Virus record (IMG/VR): IMGVR_UViG_3300025009_000015
Span: 1 to 58,998 of that record
DNA: 58,998 nucleotides
Strand: one strand, 5' to 3'
Source: a virus
In this document: positions 41,233 to 50,218 of the stretch, piece by piece
How positions within the stretch are numbered: position 1 is the stretch's first letter
Layout of the letters: every line of letters begins with the position of its first letter
Program-made: the position numbers and the translations under genes
The notes under the pieces: model-generated
Database searches by the model: none
The model's input: the letters and a program-made list of their open reading frames with translations, nothing else
What the model was told of the DNA's origin: nothing

Positions 41233-42792
41233 ATGGCCGAGCGCGTCGTCATCCGTGAGCTCATCGTCAAGCTCCTGTTCGAGGGGAACGAGAGCGGCGT
41301 CACGAAGTTTAACCAGGCGTTGCAAGGGTTTTCGACTCTTGCACGGTACGCCGAGCAGGCATTGCGCAAGCTCTCTGACGCTGTGATAGGGACGACCCTC
41401 CAGATCGCGGACCAGGCCGACGCTCTCGGGGAGTCTGCGGCGCAGGTGGGTGTCACGGCTCAGGTGTACGACGCCCTGACCGCTGCCGTCTTAAAAAATG
41501 GGGGGTCGGTCGGTGAGCTGGACGGGGGGCTCCGGATCCTGTCCGGGCACCTCCGGGAGTTCCGGGCGTCCGGGACGGGGGCGCTCAAAGACCTGCTCGG
41601 GCCGGACGCGAAAAAGAGCTTGGAAGGCATCACGTCCGTGGACGGGGCGCTCGGGGTGGTCGCCGACGCGCTCGCCAGGATCAAGAACCCGGCCGAACAG
41701 GTGGCCGCCGCGAACGACCTGCTCGGCAGGAGCGGGAACAAGCTCTTGCCGACACTTCAGGGGGGCGCCAAGGGCATCCGAGATATGCTCGAGTCCATGG
41801 TGGCGATGGGCACGTTCTCCCCTGAGCTGCTCCAGGCAGGGTCCGACCTGAACGACCAGCTCGCGGAGGGGGCACTCCTCTGGCGCGGCGTCAAGATCGC
41901 GGTCGGAGAGGAGACCGTACCCGCGCTGCATGACCTAGTGACCGAGCTGAACCTCGCGTTCCGTTCGGCGAAGGAGACGTTCGGGCCGGAGATACGCGAC
42001 GCGGCACGGATGCTCGCGTCAGGTTTTCGCGCGGCGAAGGATGCCTTGAAGTCACTCCGGACGGAGCTACTCGAGTCGGCTCGAGGCATGGCCGCGCTGA
42101 AGACGGTAGCAATTTTTCTTGGCTTCGCGCTCTCGGGGTTGGCGCTGGCGCAGCTCCCCGGTGCCATCCGAGCGCTGTGGGCGATGCGTTTCGCGCTCGA
42201 GCGAGTCATCCAGTCGACGATCGTCTGGATCGTGGGGACTGCTCTAGCCGTCGCTCCGTACGTGATCGCGGCGGCGATGCTCACAGTGATCGCTCTGATA
42301 GTAGAGGACCTGGTGGGGTTCGTCACAGGGGCGAACTCAGCGTTCGGGCTCATGGTCGACAAGATGCACGAGATGGGTCCGATCTGGGACGCCATCGCAA
42401 ACTCCCTCGAGTACGTGTTTGGGGGAGGGATCGGCAACGACCTCTACGACATGATCGAGGCCGTCTCCGGGGCGGTCGACCGACTCCGGGAGAAGCTCGG
42501 CCCGGTCGTGGACATGGTCGGGAAAGCAGCGAACCTGGCACTGATGATGGTCCCCGGAGGGGCGGGCATCGCTGCGGGTGCGAGAGCTCTGGGGTCCATG
42601 GTCCCGTCCGCGTCGTCCGTCGGCGCGCGGACCAGCAACGTGTCTGTGGGGGGCAGCTCGGTGAACGTCGCGGTGAACGGGGCAGGGAACCCCCGGGCAG
42701 TCGGCGCGGAGGTCGCCAGGCAGGCGGACGAGGTGATGGCCAGACACGCGACACAGGTCGCGCGAAACCTGGGTTCTGCGATGTCGTATTAG
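41233..42792 (+). CDS. Tail tape measure protein (short)
   Basis: The protein has 519 residues. It is helical and Ala-rich (ALRKLSDAVIGTTLQIADQ), with hydrophobic segments near residues 290-360 (VAIFLGFALSGLALAQL, VIAAAMLTVIALIVEDLVG), as in tape measures. By the usual rule of about 0.15 nm per residue the tail would be near 75-80 nm. It ends before intergenic element B. Confidence 0.75.
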   Translation: MAERVVIRELIVKLLFEGNESGVTKFNQALQGFSTLARYAEQALRKLSDAVIGTTLQIADQADALGESAAQVGVTAQVYDALTAAVLKNGGSVGELDGGLRILSGHLREFRASGTGALKDLLGPDAKKSLEGITSVDGALGVVADALARIKNPAEQVAAANDLLGRSGNKLLPTLQGGAKGIRDMLESMVAMGTFSPELLQAGSDLNDQLAEGALLWRGVKIAVGEETVPALHDLVTELNLAFRSAKETFGPEIRDAARMLASGFRAAKDALKSLRTELLESARGMAALKTVAIFLGFALSGLALAQLPGAIRALWAMRFALERVIQSTIVWIVGTALAVAPYVIAAAMLTVIALIVEDLVGFVTGANSAFGLMVDKMHEMGPIWDAIANSLEYVFGGGIGNDLYDMIEAVSGAVDRLREKLGPVVDMVGKAANLALMMVPGGAGIAAGARALGSMVPSASSVGARTSNVSVGGSSVNVAVNGAGNPRAVGAEVARQADEVMARHATQVARNLGSAMSY

Positions 42793-42823
42793 TTGCTCGT
42801 ACTGTAAGCAATTGACCGGATTG

Positions 42824-43010
42824 AATAATTCACTGGAAAAGATCGACAAACTTCCTGATTGACCTAAGTCGATCAAGATCTGGACCCCCTCAAAATCGCT
42901 GTGGGCTCCAAGGCGAGCAAAACGAAGGATGGTCAATAGCAAAGCTCATCTTTTCAAAAAATCGGTTCTAAGGCCTCTGGTAGCTCGCTGGCGACATCGA
43001 ATTTTGGAGG
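42824..43010 (+). repeat. Three-copy intergenic element, copy B
   Basis: It starts with AATAATTCAC (42824-42833) and is very close to copy C in the first 50 and last 80 bases. TGATTGAC-CTAA-GTCGATCA forms an 8-bp hairpin. GACC pairs with GGTC and CCT with AGG in the next helix; TCGC pairs with GCGA inside it. A TTGCT/AGCAA inverted repeat lies just before (42793-42811). It fills the gap between the tape measure and the Dit-like gene. Confidence 0.85.
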
Positions 43011-43070
43011 ATCGGTCATGATTTCTCGAATCACTCGTAGCCTGTATTTCCTCCTCTGGAGGGTAAGAAT

Positions 43071-43598
43071 ATGCCTCAGAAATCTCTCCTGACCTGGGCC
43101 GGGTACACGTTCGACGTCGTGCAGTCGGAGACTGTCTCCGACGCGGCGCAGCTCGCGCAGCACCCGCTCGAAGACGGCTCTCTGGTGTCCGACCACCTGA
43201 TCCAGACACCGACGCCAGTCTCTGCGGAAGTGCTGGTCACGGACATCCCGGGGGACGGGACCGCATACCAGCTCGGGAGGTCGAACGACGTTTACCTCTC
43301 CCTCCTGCAGGAGCTGGGGAGAGGGACGGAGTCGGACCTGTCTGACGGGGTCCGGGTCTACCCGGACATGATCCTGACCGCGGTGTCCCGGACCAGGGGA
43401 GCGCCGGAGGGAGTCGCCAGGCTCAGCCTCCGGTGGGACCCCGTCCGCCGCGCGTCCGGGCTCGAGGTCGCCGTCCCCCTGCCGCACACCTCGACGGTCG
43501 GAGCGGCGAAGCAGAGCGTCGGGAAAAAAGCCCCAGAGGCTGTCCCTGCGGCGACGCAGGCGAAGGCGAGCACGATCCTTTTCGACCTGATCAATTGA
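43071..43598 (+). CDS. Dit-like baseplate protein
   Basis: The protein has 175 residues. TFDVVQSETVSDAAQLAQHP, EDGSLVSDHLIQTPTPVSAE and DGVRVYPDMILTAVSRTR follow Dit-like baseplate proteins (the V-x-E, HP-E-G, SDH blocks). It has a GGAGG ribosome site. It begins the hub cluster after the tape measure. Confidence 0.7.
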   Translation: MPQKSLLTWAGYTFDVVQSETVSDAAQLAQHPLEDGSLVSDHLIQTPTPVSAEVLVTDIPGDGTAYQLGRSNDVYLSLLQELGRGTESDLSDGVRVYPDMILTAVSRTRGAPEGVARLSLRWDPVRRASGLEVAVPLPHTSTVGAAKQSVGKKAPEAVPAATQAKASTILFDLIN

Positions 43599-43608
43599 GG
43601 AGTATTCT

Positions 43609-43986
43609 ATGCCCGTTTCCATCCCCCTGAGATCTGACCTGGCCCGGTGGGAGCAGCAGGTAGAGCTCGGCGACACGTACGACGCGGACGGGGTGACATT
43701 CACCGATGCGAGGCTCTATACCCTGATTTTCGACTGGAACGGGCGCGCGTCGTGCTGGACGCTGGGGATACAGGACGCGGACGGGGCGGACCTGCTTCGG
43801 GGGAAGGGGCTCCGGCTCGGGTCGCTCAGGCTCCGGCGACACGGTCGGGAGTCAGGACTCCCACCGGGAGACTTCCTGCTCGTCGACCTGTCCGGGATGC
43901 ACACCGAGGTGACACTGACCAGTCTGGGGGTCGGTCATAGCTTATTGTATTACTCGAGCGGGGAGCTGTCGGAGGCTGGGCTGTGA
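43609..43986 (+). CDS. Baseplate plug protein
   Basis: The protein has 125 residues. It begins MPVSIPLRSDLARWEQQVEL and has LYTLIFDWNGRASCWTLGIQ followed by a GxRLGSLRLRR turn, a pattern of baseplate plug proteins of small sheathed phages. It lies between Dit-like and hub genes. Confidence 0.65.
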   Translation: MPVSIPLRSDLARWEQQVELGDTYDADGVTFTDARLYTLIFDWNGRASCWTLGIQDADGADLLRGKGLRLGSLRLRRHGRESGLPPGDFLLVDLSGMHTEVTLTSLGVGHSLLYYSSGELSEAGL

Positions 43987-43987
43987 C

Positions 43988-44818
43988 ATGACTGAGCTAT
44001 TCGACCGACGATGCACCCTTCAGATATCGACGAAGACCAGCTCGAGGCAGTGGACCTCCGGGCAGAAAAACGAGCTCGACCTGACGTTCTCGGCCGAGAA
44101 GACGGCGGGAAGCGAGCCGAACCGGTGCGATATCTCCGTCTGGAACCTCTCGGAGGACTCCAGGCGCCTGGTGTCTGACGAGGGCGCGACGGTCAGGCTC
44201 TCGGCCGGGTACGTCGGGACGGAGGCGCTGGTATTCGTCGGCGACGTGGACGACGTCCAAACATCCCGCGACGGTGCGGACGTGCTCTCCCGGATCTCCT
44301 GCTCGGACGGGGGGCTGGCGATCCGGAGCACCGTCGTGAACATCTCGACGAAAAAGGACACTCCCGTCTCGGACCTGGTGGACCAGCTCGTGGGACAGCT
44401 CGGCCTGCCGAAGGGTCCGATCGCGGTCGTCTCCGGGGCGCTGAAACGAGGTTTGGCCGTGCTCGGCCCGGTCCAGAAGGCCCTCGACGAGCTGTGCAGC
44501 TCGAACGGTCTCCGGTGGTCGGTGCAGGACGGGGCCGTACAGGTACACCCTGTCACGGGCACGCCAGACGCGGTGGTCGTGCTTTCCCAGGACACCGGGC
44601 TCGTGGGGATACCAGAGCGCCTGGTCCAGCGTGACCAGAAGGGGGGGGTCGAACGCCGGGGCGTCAAGTGCAGGTCGCTCCTCCAGCCCGGGCTGAACCC
44701 CGGCCGGAGAATCCGGGTAAAATCAGAGTGGGTGTCTGGGGATTTCGTCGTCGAGCGGGTGGGGCACTCGGGGAGCACGGTCGGGGGGGAGTGGTACACG
44801 GACGTCGAGGCCTACTGA
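43988..44818 (+). CDS. Baseplate hub protein (gpD/gp27-like)
   Basis: The protein has 276 residues. ELDLTFSAEKTAGSEPNRCD with ISVWNLSEDSRRLV and GATVRLSAGYVG, then VFVGDVDDVQTSRDG, is the start of phage hub proteins. The end KVRIRVKSEWVSGDF-like segment (RIRVKSEWVSGDFVVERV) is the conserved C-terminal part. It forms the hub that holds the spike. Confidence 0.8.
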   Translation: MTELFDRRCTLQISTKTSSRQWTSGQKNELDLTFSAEKTAGSEPNRCDISVWNLSEDSRRLVSDEGATVRLSAGYVGTEALVFVGDVDDVQTSRDGADVLSRISCSDGGLAIRSTVVNISTKKDTPVSDLVDQLVGQLGLPKGPIAVVSGALKRGLAVLGPVQKALDELCSSNGLRWSVQDGAVQVHPVTGTPDAVVVLSQDTGLVGIPERLVQRDQKGGVERRGVKCRSLLQPGLNPGRRIRVKSEWVSGDFVVERVGHSGSTVGGEWYTDVEAY

Positions 44819-45247
44819 TCAGTTGTCGAACCAGAACACCATGCGGACATCCTCTACCGTAGATGGATAATCCTCAGGATACCGCTTGACGTCGTACCCA
44901 TTCCCGAAAAGATATCCAAAAACACTGAACACATAACAGAGATCTGCTTCAGGATCCTTTATACGCGCTTCTCGTTCGTACCAATCCTGCACGTCCGAGA
45001 GTTCTTTTCCTGTGATCCAGGACAGATGATGCCAGTCTTCAACCCCCCTGTTATAGTCCATGTTGGTCAGTAATGACATATTGTCAGGTATCCCTCGTAA
45101 AGGGTATTGCTGATCACCTGGTTTGTCTGTTCTCACGCCAGCGAGTCGTGCGAACAGTGAGTAGTTGCGGGGAATGTTTAACGCCATCCAGTGATGCCAT
45201 TCCCCAGAAACTTTTACTTCGATATGCGCATGAATGTCACAACCCAT
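44819..45247 (-). CDS. MGCDIH-type conserved phage protein, function unknown
   Basis: I start at ATG 45245-45247 behind GAGGAG, giving 142 residues that begin MGCDIHAHIEVKVSGEW. Proteins starting MGCDIH-x-E are widespread in phages. They share a later R-NYSLFARLAGVR block, present here (PRNYSLFARLAGVRTD), and a P-RG-P segment (YPLRGIPDN). Their activity is not known. It directly abuts the hub gene tail to tail. Confidence 0.75.
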   Translation of the reverse strand: MGCDIHAHIEVKVSGEWHHWMALNIPRNYSLFARLAGVRTDKPGDQQYPLRGIPDNMSLLTNMDYNRGVEDWHHLSWITGKELSDVQDWYEREARIKDPEADLCYVFSVFGYLFGNGYDVKRYPEDYPSTVEDVRMVFWFDN

Positions 45248-45277
45248 TTTCGTTCTCCTCAATTTCTGTGAGCGCTA

Positions 45278-45805
45278 CTAATTTCCGGGGATACACGCAT
45301 CACAATCGCAGTCCGGATGGGAAGCATTTTGTTGTCGACGCTCGAGCTCAGCCTCGAGCTGCTCCGTCGTGAACCCTGCCAGTGCAGCGATCATCGGATC
45401 GATTGCCGGAGTCAGAGACGCCAGCGCCAGAGTCTGAACCCACGGAACGCAATCGAGTCGGGCCTGGACCTGATCCAGGAAGCTCGGGGAGCAGTGGTCG
45501 AAGCTCATAGAGGTTCCAAGATTCCCGTCACCCTGGAGTGAACTCTCGACCTGAAAACAATCGTACGTCCTCATCTGACTCTTCGCGCTTCCTGCAGGGG
45601 CGCAACAGACCACCACAGAACCGGCCGGGACCTCCTGCTCACCCTCGTTCAGGAACTCGCCCTGAAGGGCGTACCCGTTTTTCTGCGACCGGTCGATCCC
45701 GGTCACGATCTTCAGCCAGCCGACCCGACGCCCCGACCCTGTCGGCTTCGTGAAAGTCCTTCGAATCATCGCCACACCGTTTCGCTCTACAATTTTCAGG
45801 TCCAT
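45278..45805 (-). CDS. Hypothetical protein with Cys-rich end, 175 residues
   Basis: The chain starts MDLKIVERNGVAMIRRTF and has a beta-rich first half (GRRVGWLKIVTGIDRSQ, GSVVVCCAPAGS). The C-terminus reads HPDCDCDACIPGN, three clustered cysteines that may bind metal. It is the middle gene of a three-gene island. Confidence 0.6.
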   Translation of the reverse strand: MDLKIVERNGVAMIRRTFTKPTGSGRRVGWLKIVTGIDRSQKNGYALQGEFLNEGEQEVPAGSVVVCCAPAGSAKSQMRTYDCFQVESSLQGDGNLGTSMSFDHCSPSFLDQVQARLDCVPWVQTLALASLTPAIDPMIAALAGFTTEQLEAELERRQQNASHPDCDCDACIPGN

Positions 45806-45834
45806 GATTTTCTCCGAATTCGTTGTGTTAGATT

Positions 45835-46203
45835 TCAGTCCTTATCCAAATCGATTGCGATTTCAAGTTCGTGTAACCACTCAGCTTTTGCGGAGGCCTT
45901 GAAAGACTCAATTACGTTGATCAACGCAGAGCTGGAGCGCGATTCCCATGGGCGATCGTCGATAAGGTCTCTTCTGAGACGGATCACGTTTTTGCGCGTT
46001 GCAGAGGCCAACCCTTCGTCGGCGATATCGCGACGAAGACACATGGCCAAAGAACCCCTCTGCTCGTCCTTGACGGCTTTCTCGGATTCCCACCCAAGAA
46101 TTATGGCAACGCCACCGTTTTGCACGGCTGTCACGAAGGCTTCGCGGGTTACCTTGGCTTGCGAAATCGTGTGAAGGATCAAAATCTCAACGTTGCTGGC
46201 CAT
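45835..46203 (-). CDS. Hypothetical protein, 122 residues
   Basis: The chain starts MASNVEILILHTISQAKVT and is helical with many charged residues (RKNVIRLRRDLIDDR), ending LEIAIDLDKD. It is the first gene behind the minus-strand promoter at 46253-46281. No family is recognised. Confidence 0.6.
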   Translation of the reverse strand: MASNVEILILHTISQAKVTREAFVTAVQNGGVAIILGWESEKAVKDEQRGSLAMCLRRDIADEGLASATRKNVIRLRRDLIDDRPWESRSSSALINVIESFKASAKAEWLHELEIAIDLDKD

Positions 46204-46252
46204 TTCGTTTCTCCAAGTTCGTGTTTCAATGTCTCAATCTCAGTATGTATCT

Positions 46253-46346
46253 ACTATAAGCTACCCCTAGATCAGAATCAAGAAAATAATTCACACATCA
46301 CAAAAATAATTCACAGCTCGGAAAATCTCGGCAGGTAGTCTACAGT
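46253..46346. promoter_or_regulatory. Bidirectional promoter cassette with two boxes, 46203 island / spike gene
   Basis: Minus side: -10 TATAGT (46253-46258), 17 bp, -35 TTGATT (46276-46281), box 1 (46285-46294). Plus side: box 2 AATAATTCAC (46305-46314), -35 TCGGAA (46318-46323), 17 bp, -10 TACAGT (46341-46346). Each promoter has its own box. The spike ATG is 6 nt after the -10 (probably leaderless). Confidence 0.9.
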
Positions 46347-46352
46347 ACAGCC

Positions 46353-47054
46353 ATGGACGAGCAGGGGACACGGACTCTCACGAGCGCAGTAGCCACCGCG
46401 ATCGACGCGGCGCTGCTCGAGGTGCGCACGGCGACGCCGGCGAGGATCGAGTCCTACTCGGCATCCGACCAGCGGGCCGTCGTCCTCCCCCTCCTGAAGC
46501 GGCGGACGAAAGTCGGGGCCGTGCTCGTCCCGAACCCGATCGGGAACGTCCCGGTTCTGTTCCCCCGGGCCGGGGGATACGCGATCACCTTCCCGGTCGC
46601 CTCCGGGGACACGGGGCTCCTGATCTGCTCGGACCGGTCCCTCGACCTCTGGCTCGAGTCCGGGGGGCAGGTGGATCCGCAGAGCGGTCGCCATCACGAG
46701 ATGGGCGACGCCGTGTTCCTCCCCGGACTCCACGCCTGGGGGGACGCGATACCAGGGGCCAGTACGTCAGACATGGTCCTGATGCGGGAGGACGGCTCAG
46801 CCCTGGTCCAGATCGGGTCGGGGCTCGTGGAGATAGGCGCCCACCCTGCTGCGTCGTGGATCGCCCGTGCAGACTTCACGGACGCGCGGATTACCTCGCT
46901 ACAGGCAAAGCTCGACTCATTGATCGCGAAGTACGACCTACACACGCACCTAGGGGTGCTACCTGGTCCGGCAGTCACAGCTCCCCCGCTCCCCACAGAG
47001 ATTGTGCTCGGGCCTCTGGCGACCGTCGCAGCCACGATTGGGAAGGTGACATGA
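46353..47054 (+). CDS. Baseplate spike protein (Gp138 / gpV-like)
   Basis: The protein has 233 residues. The N-terminal OB fold carries RIESYSASDQRAVVLPLLKRR, VPVLFPRAGGYAITFPVASG, then a DTGLLICSDRSLDLWLESGG block, the signature of Gp138-type spikes. The C-terminal part contains HTH-LG repeats typical of the beta-helix tip (YDLHTHLG). It pierces the outer envelope. Confidence 0.8.
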   Translation: MDEQGTRTLTSAVATAIDAALLEVRTATPARIESYSASDQRAVVLPLLKRRTKVGAVLVPNPIGNVPVLFPRAGGYAITFPVASGDTGLLICSDRSLDLWLESGGQVDPQSGRHHEMGDAVFLPGLHAWGDAIPGASTSDMVLMREDGSALVQIGSGLVEIGAHPAASWIARADFTDARITSLQAKLDSLIAKYDLHTHLGVLPGPAVTAPPLPTEIVLGPLATVAATIGKVT

Positions 47055-48271
47055 GCGTAACCAGCGACGCGGCGGCGACCGCGATCACGAACGCGATCAA
47101 TGCGATGGCCCCGGCCGACGTCCAGAGCCTGCTGAAAGTTATGAAGGCGTGGATGGCTCAAGAGGAGCCGTACTGGGCGGCAGGCGGGGGGTCTCAGCCG
47201 ATCATCATCCGGCCGGACACGATTACACCGGGAACCCGTCACGAAATTGTGGACGGGTGGCTGGGGCTTCGCTATCGCACAGGTTTTTACGAGTCGCGAA
47301 ACATCCTGCTGGCGGACGGTGCCGAGTATGGTTGGAACGTCATCAACAGTGCCAACGTCGCAAGCGCCAACGAGAACACCAGTAATCCCGGGCAGGTGAC
47401 GATCAATCCTACGGGAGGCGCCGCGAAGGACTGGTATCCTGCGACATACACGGCACCGAAGCGCACAAAGCTGTTTCCCTGCAACCAGAAGACTCAGTTT
47501 ATCACAGCTCGACTCGCGACGAACTGCGCGGCGGTGGGTGATGTTTCCGGGATCATGATCCATGGTATTGCAGACACTGGTAAATTCATTCGTTCATTTT
47601 TTCAGCGTTCGGGTGCCAACGTCCTTTGTGGGACGCAAAACAACGCAGGCGTGACGGGGCCGATGCTGACTGTGACTCCTGCGACGGCGGCTAATGGCGT
47701 CTGGTTTCGAATCATGATCGACTCCCGGGGGTACGTGTGGGGGTGGCAGAACGCGACGTTCAGTGCAACCCCACCTATCGGTGGATGGACGCTCGGAGTT
47801 TCGAATCAGGGCACAGGCGGGCTACCAGATATCACAGGCATGTCCGCAGGCTACTACTGCGGCAACAGCGCCGGGGGCACAAACCAACTCCGGGTGCTAT
47901 ACTACGATGACCGAGGCATGGGCACGCCAATTGACGGAGAGACTTACCCGACGTGGGGCGCGGGCTATGATATCGCGTCCACGGCTATTCAGATTCTCGA
48001 CGTTGACGATGCAGGCGCATCGTCGAACACGGAAATCAAAGCACTGTTTACCGGGCTGGCGGCCAAGGCGGGAAGCACAGCAACTCTCCAAGTAAGCGGA
48101 AAGCGTTCCGGTGGCGCCGGTTCGGCGTTCGTCACTTGGTCGACTCCGGCAGCATGGGCGGGCGTAGACGGCGCAGGTGATTGGCTCCGTTTGGGGCTCC
48201 GGTGGGTGTCAGACGGGACGCAGCCGGGCAACGTGTTTCTCGGGTCGGGCGTGACTCTGCGGACATCATAG
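47051..48271 (+). CDS. Putative tail-tip / receptor-binding or lectin-like virion protein
   Basis: The protein has 406 residues and starts at ATG 47051, overlapping the spike stop. After a short helical start (MSVTSDAAATAITNAINAM) it is a beta-rich, Gly/Thr/Asn-rich chain with regions like GVWFRIMIDSRGYVWGWQN and LRVLYYDDRGMGTPIDG. It looks like a carbohydrate-binding jelly roll. Its place between spike and gp25 is unusual for a fibre. Its codon use is less GC-rich and it holds no CTCGAG, so it may be a recent arrival. Confidence 0.55.
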   Translation: MSVTSDAAATAITNAINAMAPADVQSLLKVMKAWMAQEEPYWAAGGGSQPIIIRPDTITPGTRHEIVDGWLGLRYRTGFYESRNILLADGAEYGWNVINSANVASANENTSNPGQVTINPTGGAAKDWYPATYTAPKRTKLFPCNQKTQFITARLATNCAAVGDVSGIMIHGIADTGKFIRSFFQRSGANVLCGTQNNAGVTGPMLTVTPATAANGVWFRIMIDSRGYVWGWQNATFSATPPIGGWTLGVSNQGTGGLPDITGMSAGYYCGNSAGGTNQLRVLYYDDRGMGTPIDGETYPTWGAGYDIASTAIQILDVDDAGASSNTEIKALFTGLAAKAGSTATLQVSGKRSGGAGSAFVTWSTPAAWAGVDGAGDWLRLGLRWVSDGTQPGNVFLGSGVTLRTS

Positions 48272-48280
48272 GAGATCACA

Positions 48281-48646
48281 GTGGCGCTACAGCTCACATC
48301 GACAGGGGACCTCCAGCGGACGCTCGGGACGTTCGTCAGACTGGACGAGGTCTCGGACAGGGACGAGTGCATCGGGCAGCGGATATCTATTCGTCTCAGG
48401 AGGTGGCTCGGGGAGTGGGACTACGACACCAGGCTGGGTATGCCTTGGAGCACACTGCTCACGAAGGGCACAACGGAGGGGCAGCTCAGGGCCGCGATCG
48501 TGCGGGAGGTGACCAGGGTGCCTGGGGTGCGCGCGGTCGCGTCCCTGACGACGTCGGTCGTCAACCGGGCTGTGACTGTGACGGGGAGGGTGTCTGTGGT
48601 CGGGAGCTCGGAGCTGGTTACGTTCGGGGCGCAGGTGGAGATCTGA
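48281..48646 (+). CDS. Baseplate wedge protein, gp25-like
   Basis: The protein has 121 residues with a GTG start. DECIGQRISIRLRRWLGEWDYD and LGMPWSTLLTKGT follow gp25/W proteins (the R-LGEW-D-GMPW block). The end is GSSELVTFGAQVEI. It belongs to the sheath-initiation baseplate ring. Confidence 0.85.
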   Translation: MALQLTSTGDLQRTLGTFVRLDEVSDRDECIGQRISIRLRRWLGEWDYDTRLGMPWSTLLTKGTTEGQLRAAIVREVTRVPGVRAVASLTTSVVNRAVTVTGRVSVVGSSELVTFGAQVEI

Positions 48647-48649
48647 CAC

Positions 48650-50056
48650 CTATTTATGGAGCACCACGTAAACGGTGTTGATCCGCGTCCCGGACGACGC
48701 GAACGACTCCATGGGGAGATCCCGGAACGGAGACCCGTAGCAGTCGCTGTGCTTCTTCGCCCACGCACGGAAAGTGTCGTGCGCCTTGCTCTCCCCGAAC
48801 TCGACGGTGGCGGGGAGGATGGCGACCAGCTTCCCCCCGGGGCGCAGGAACTCGAACCCCAGCAGAACGTGTTGCATGTAGAGAGTCCCGTGGAACGGGG
48901 GGTTCATGACGACGTGGGAGTACGCGGGGACGGGAATCATTCGCAGGAAGTTAGCGTGTAGGACGGTCAGTCGCTTGTGCGCGCGAGACAGCTCTTGCAG
49001 CACCAGGACCCTCCCCGCGTCTACCTCCACGGCGTCGACTCCCGCCCCCGTCTTGAGCAGGTGGCGGACGATGTTCCCCGTACCTGCTGACGGTTCGAGT
49101 ACCCGACTCCCCTCGTTGATGTACAGGTCAGACAACAACTTTTCGACCACTGCTTCGGGCGTCGGGTAGAACCCCAGGTCTTTGCAGAGTACCGTAGAGC
49201 GCTCTCGGATGTCCTTGTCTGTCACGTCCGCCGGGACGCCGTCCGGAAGCACCTCCCCGTAATAGTCTGCGAGCACACCGTTCGCTTTCCCGACCAGGTC
49301 GTCTCGGGTGAACCAGAGATGCGCGTTCCCGTTCATGTACGTGCGGATCCGGAAATACTCCGACTCTGTGCAGGACTGCCGGGGGTTGAGGTTCCGTCCG
49401 CGCCCCTCGTCGATGGCGTTGATCAGCCCGCGGGGGTCGGGCTTGTTCCCGTCCAGGACGGCGAACACCCGCTCGACGTCGCAGATCGTGTCCCTCATGC
49501 TGTAGTGGCCCCAGTTCCCCCGCTCGTTGAAGACGTTGGTCAAGATGATTCTCGCCCCGATCTTGAAGGCGTCGTGGCTCCGGAACCTCCTGTCCAAGTC
49601 GATGAAAGCACGGGCCAGCCCTCGCTGAAAGATCAGGTAGGCGTCCTTCCGCAGGCCATCGAACGTCGCGTAGATCGTGTCCTCCGACACCTCCGGTACG
49701 TCGTTGCAGAGCTGATCGTACAGCTCATCTTTGGCGGTCCTGTCCATCATGTGCTCCATGCCGGTCAGGCACAGGAGGTTCATCCACACCCTGGCGTCGA
49801 CCTGCTGGCGGTACGCCTCGAAGCTCTTCTCTGGGTCGATCCCTTCGAAGAGCCTCTTGTACGCCTCCGACCTGCTGCGGTCGGACAGCGTGAACGTCGC
49901 CGCCCCGTGAGCCTGCTGCGCGTGCCGGTAGGACTGCTCGGCCAAGGCTTGGCCCTGTACCATGGCTGCCACGGCATCGCGCATCATGGTCATGGCTGCG
50001 TCCCGGTGAGCGCACACCTCGGTCACGGTCGTTCGGGGGATAAGGGCTGTCTCCAT
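48650..50056 (-). CDS. DUF4942 protein with N6-adenine methyltransferase domain
   Basis: The protein has 468 residues. The N-terminal 280 residues are of the DUF4942 type (FDGLRKDAYLIFQRGLARAF, then RIILTNVFNERGNWGHYSM). The C-terminal domain has GFYPTPEAVVEKLL, motif I VLEPSAGTGNI and motif IV VVMNPPFHG (NPPF, adenine-specific). It would modify adenine in phage DNA. It is a single-gene island with its promoter at 50092-50120 and has no CTCGAG site in its sequence as far as I could see. Confidence 0.85.
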   Translation of the reverse strand: METALIPRTTVTEVCAHRDAAMTMMRDAVAAMVQGQALAEQSYRHAQQAHGAATFTLSDRSRSEAYKRLFEGIDPEKSFEAYRQQVDARVWMNLLCLTGMEHMMDRTAKDELYDQLCNDVPEVSEDTIYATFDGLRKDAYLIFQRGLARAFIDLDRRFRSHDAFKIGARIILTNVFNERGNWGHYSMRDTICDVERVFAVLDGNKPDPRGLINAIDEGRGRNLNPRQSCTESEYFRIRTYMNGNAHLWFTRDDLVGKANGVLADYYGEVLPDGVPADVTDKDIRERSTVLCKDLGFYPTPEAVVEKLLSDLYINEGSRVLEPSAGTGNIVRHLLKTGAGVDAVEVDAGRVLVLQELSRAHKRLTVLHANFLRMIPVPAYSHVVMNPPFHGTLYMQHVLLGFEFLRPGGKLVAILPATVEFGESKAHDTFRAWAKKHSDCYGSPFRDLPMESFASSGTRINTVYVVLHK

Positions 50057-50091
50057 ATATTGCCTCCAAGGGTTAAGAAAAACCTGTATCT

Positions 50092-50165
50092 ACTATAATC
50101 AACCCGCACGGAAAGATCAACATAATAATTCACAGCTCGGAAAATCTCAGCAGGTAGACTACACT
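50092..50165. promoter_or_regulatory. Bidirectional promoter cassette, DUF4942 MTase / 50219 operon
   Basis: Minus side: -10 TATAGT (50092-50097), 17 bp, -35 TTGATC (50115-50120). Centre: AATAATTCAC (50124-50133). Plus side: -35 TCGGAA (50137-50142), 17 bp, -10 TACACT (50160-50165). Confidence 0.9.
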
Positions 50166-50218
50166 GCGACCAGGAGCGAAATCACTCTAGATTCCGAACA
50201 GATTTAGGGGGACTACTC

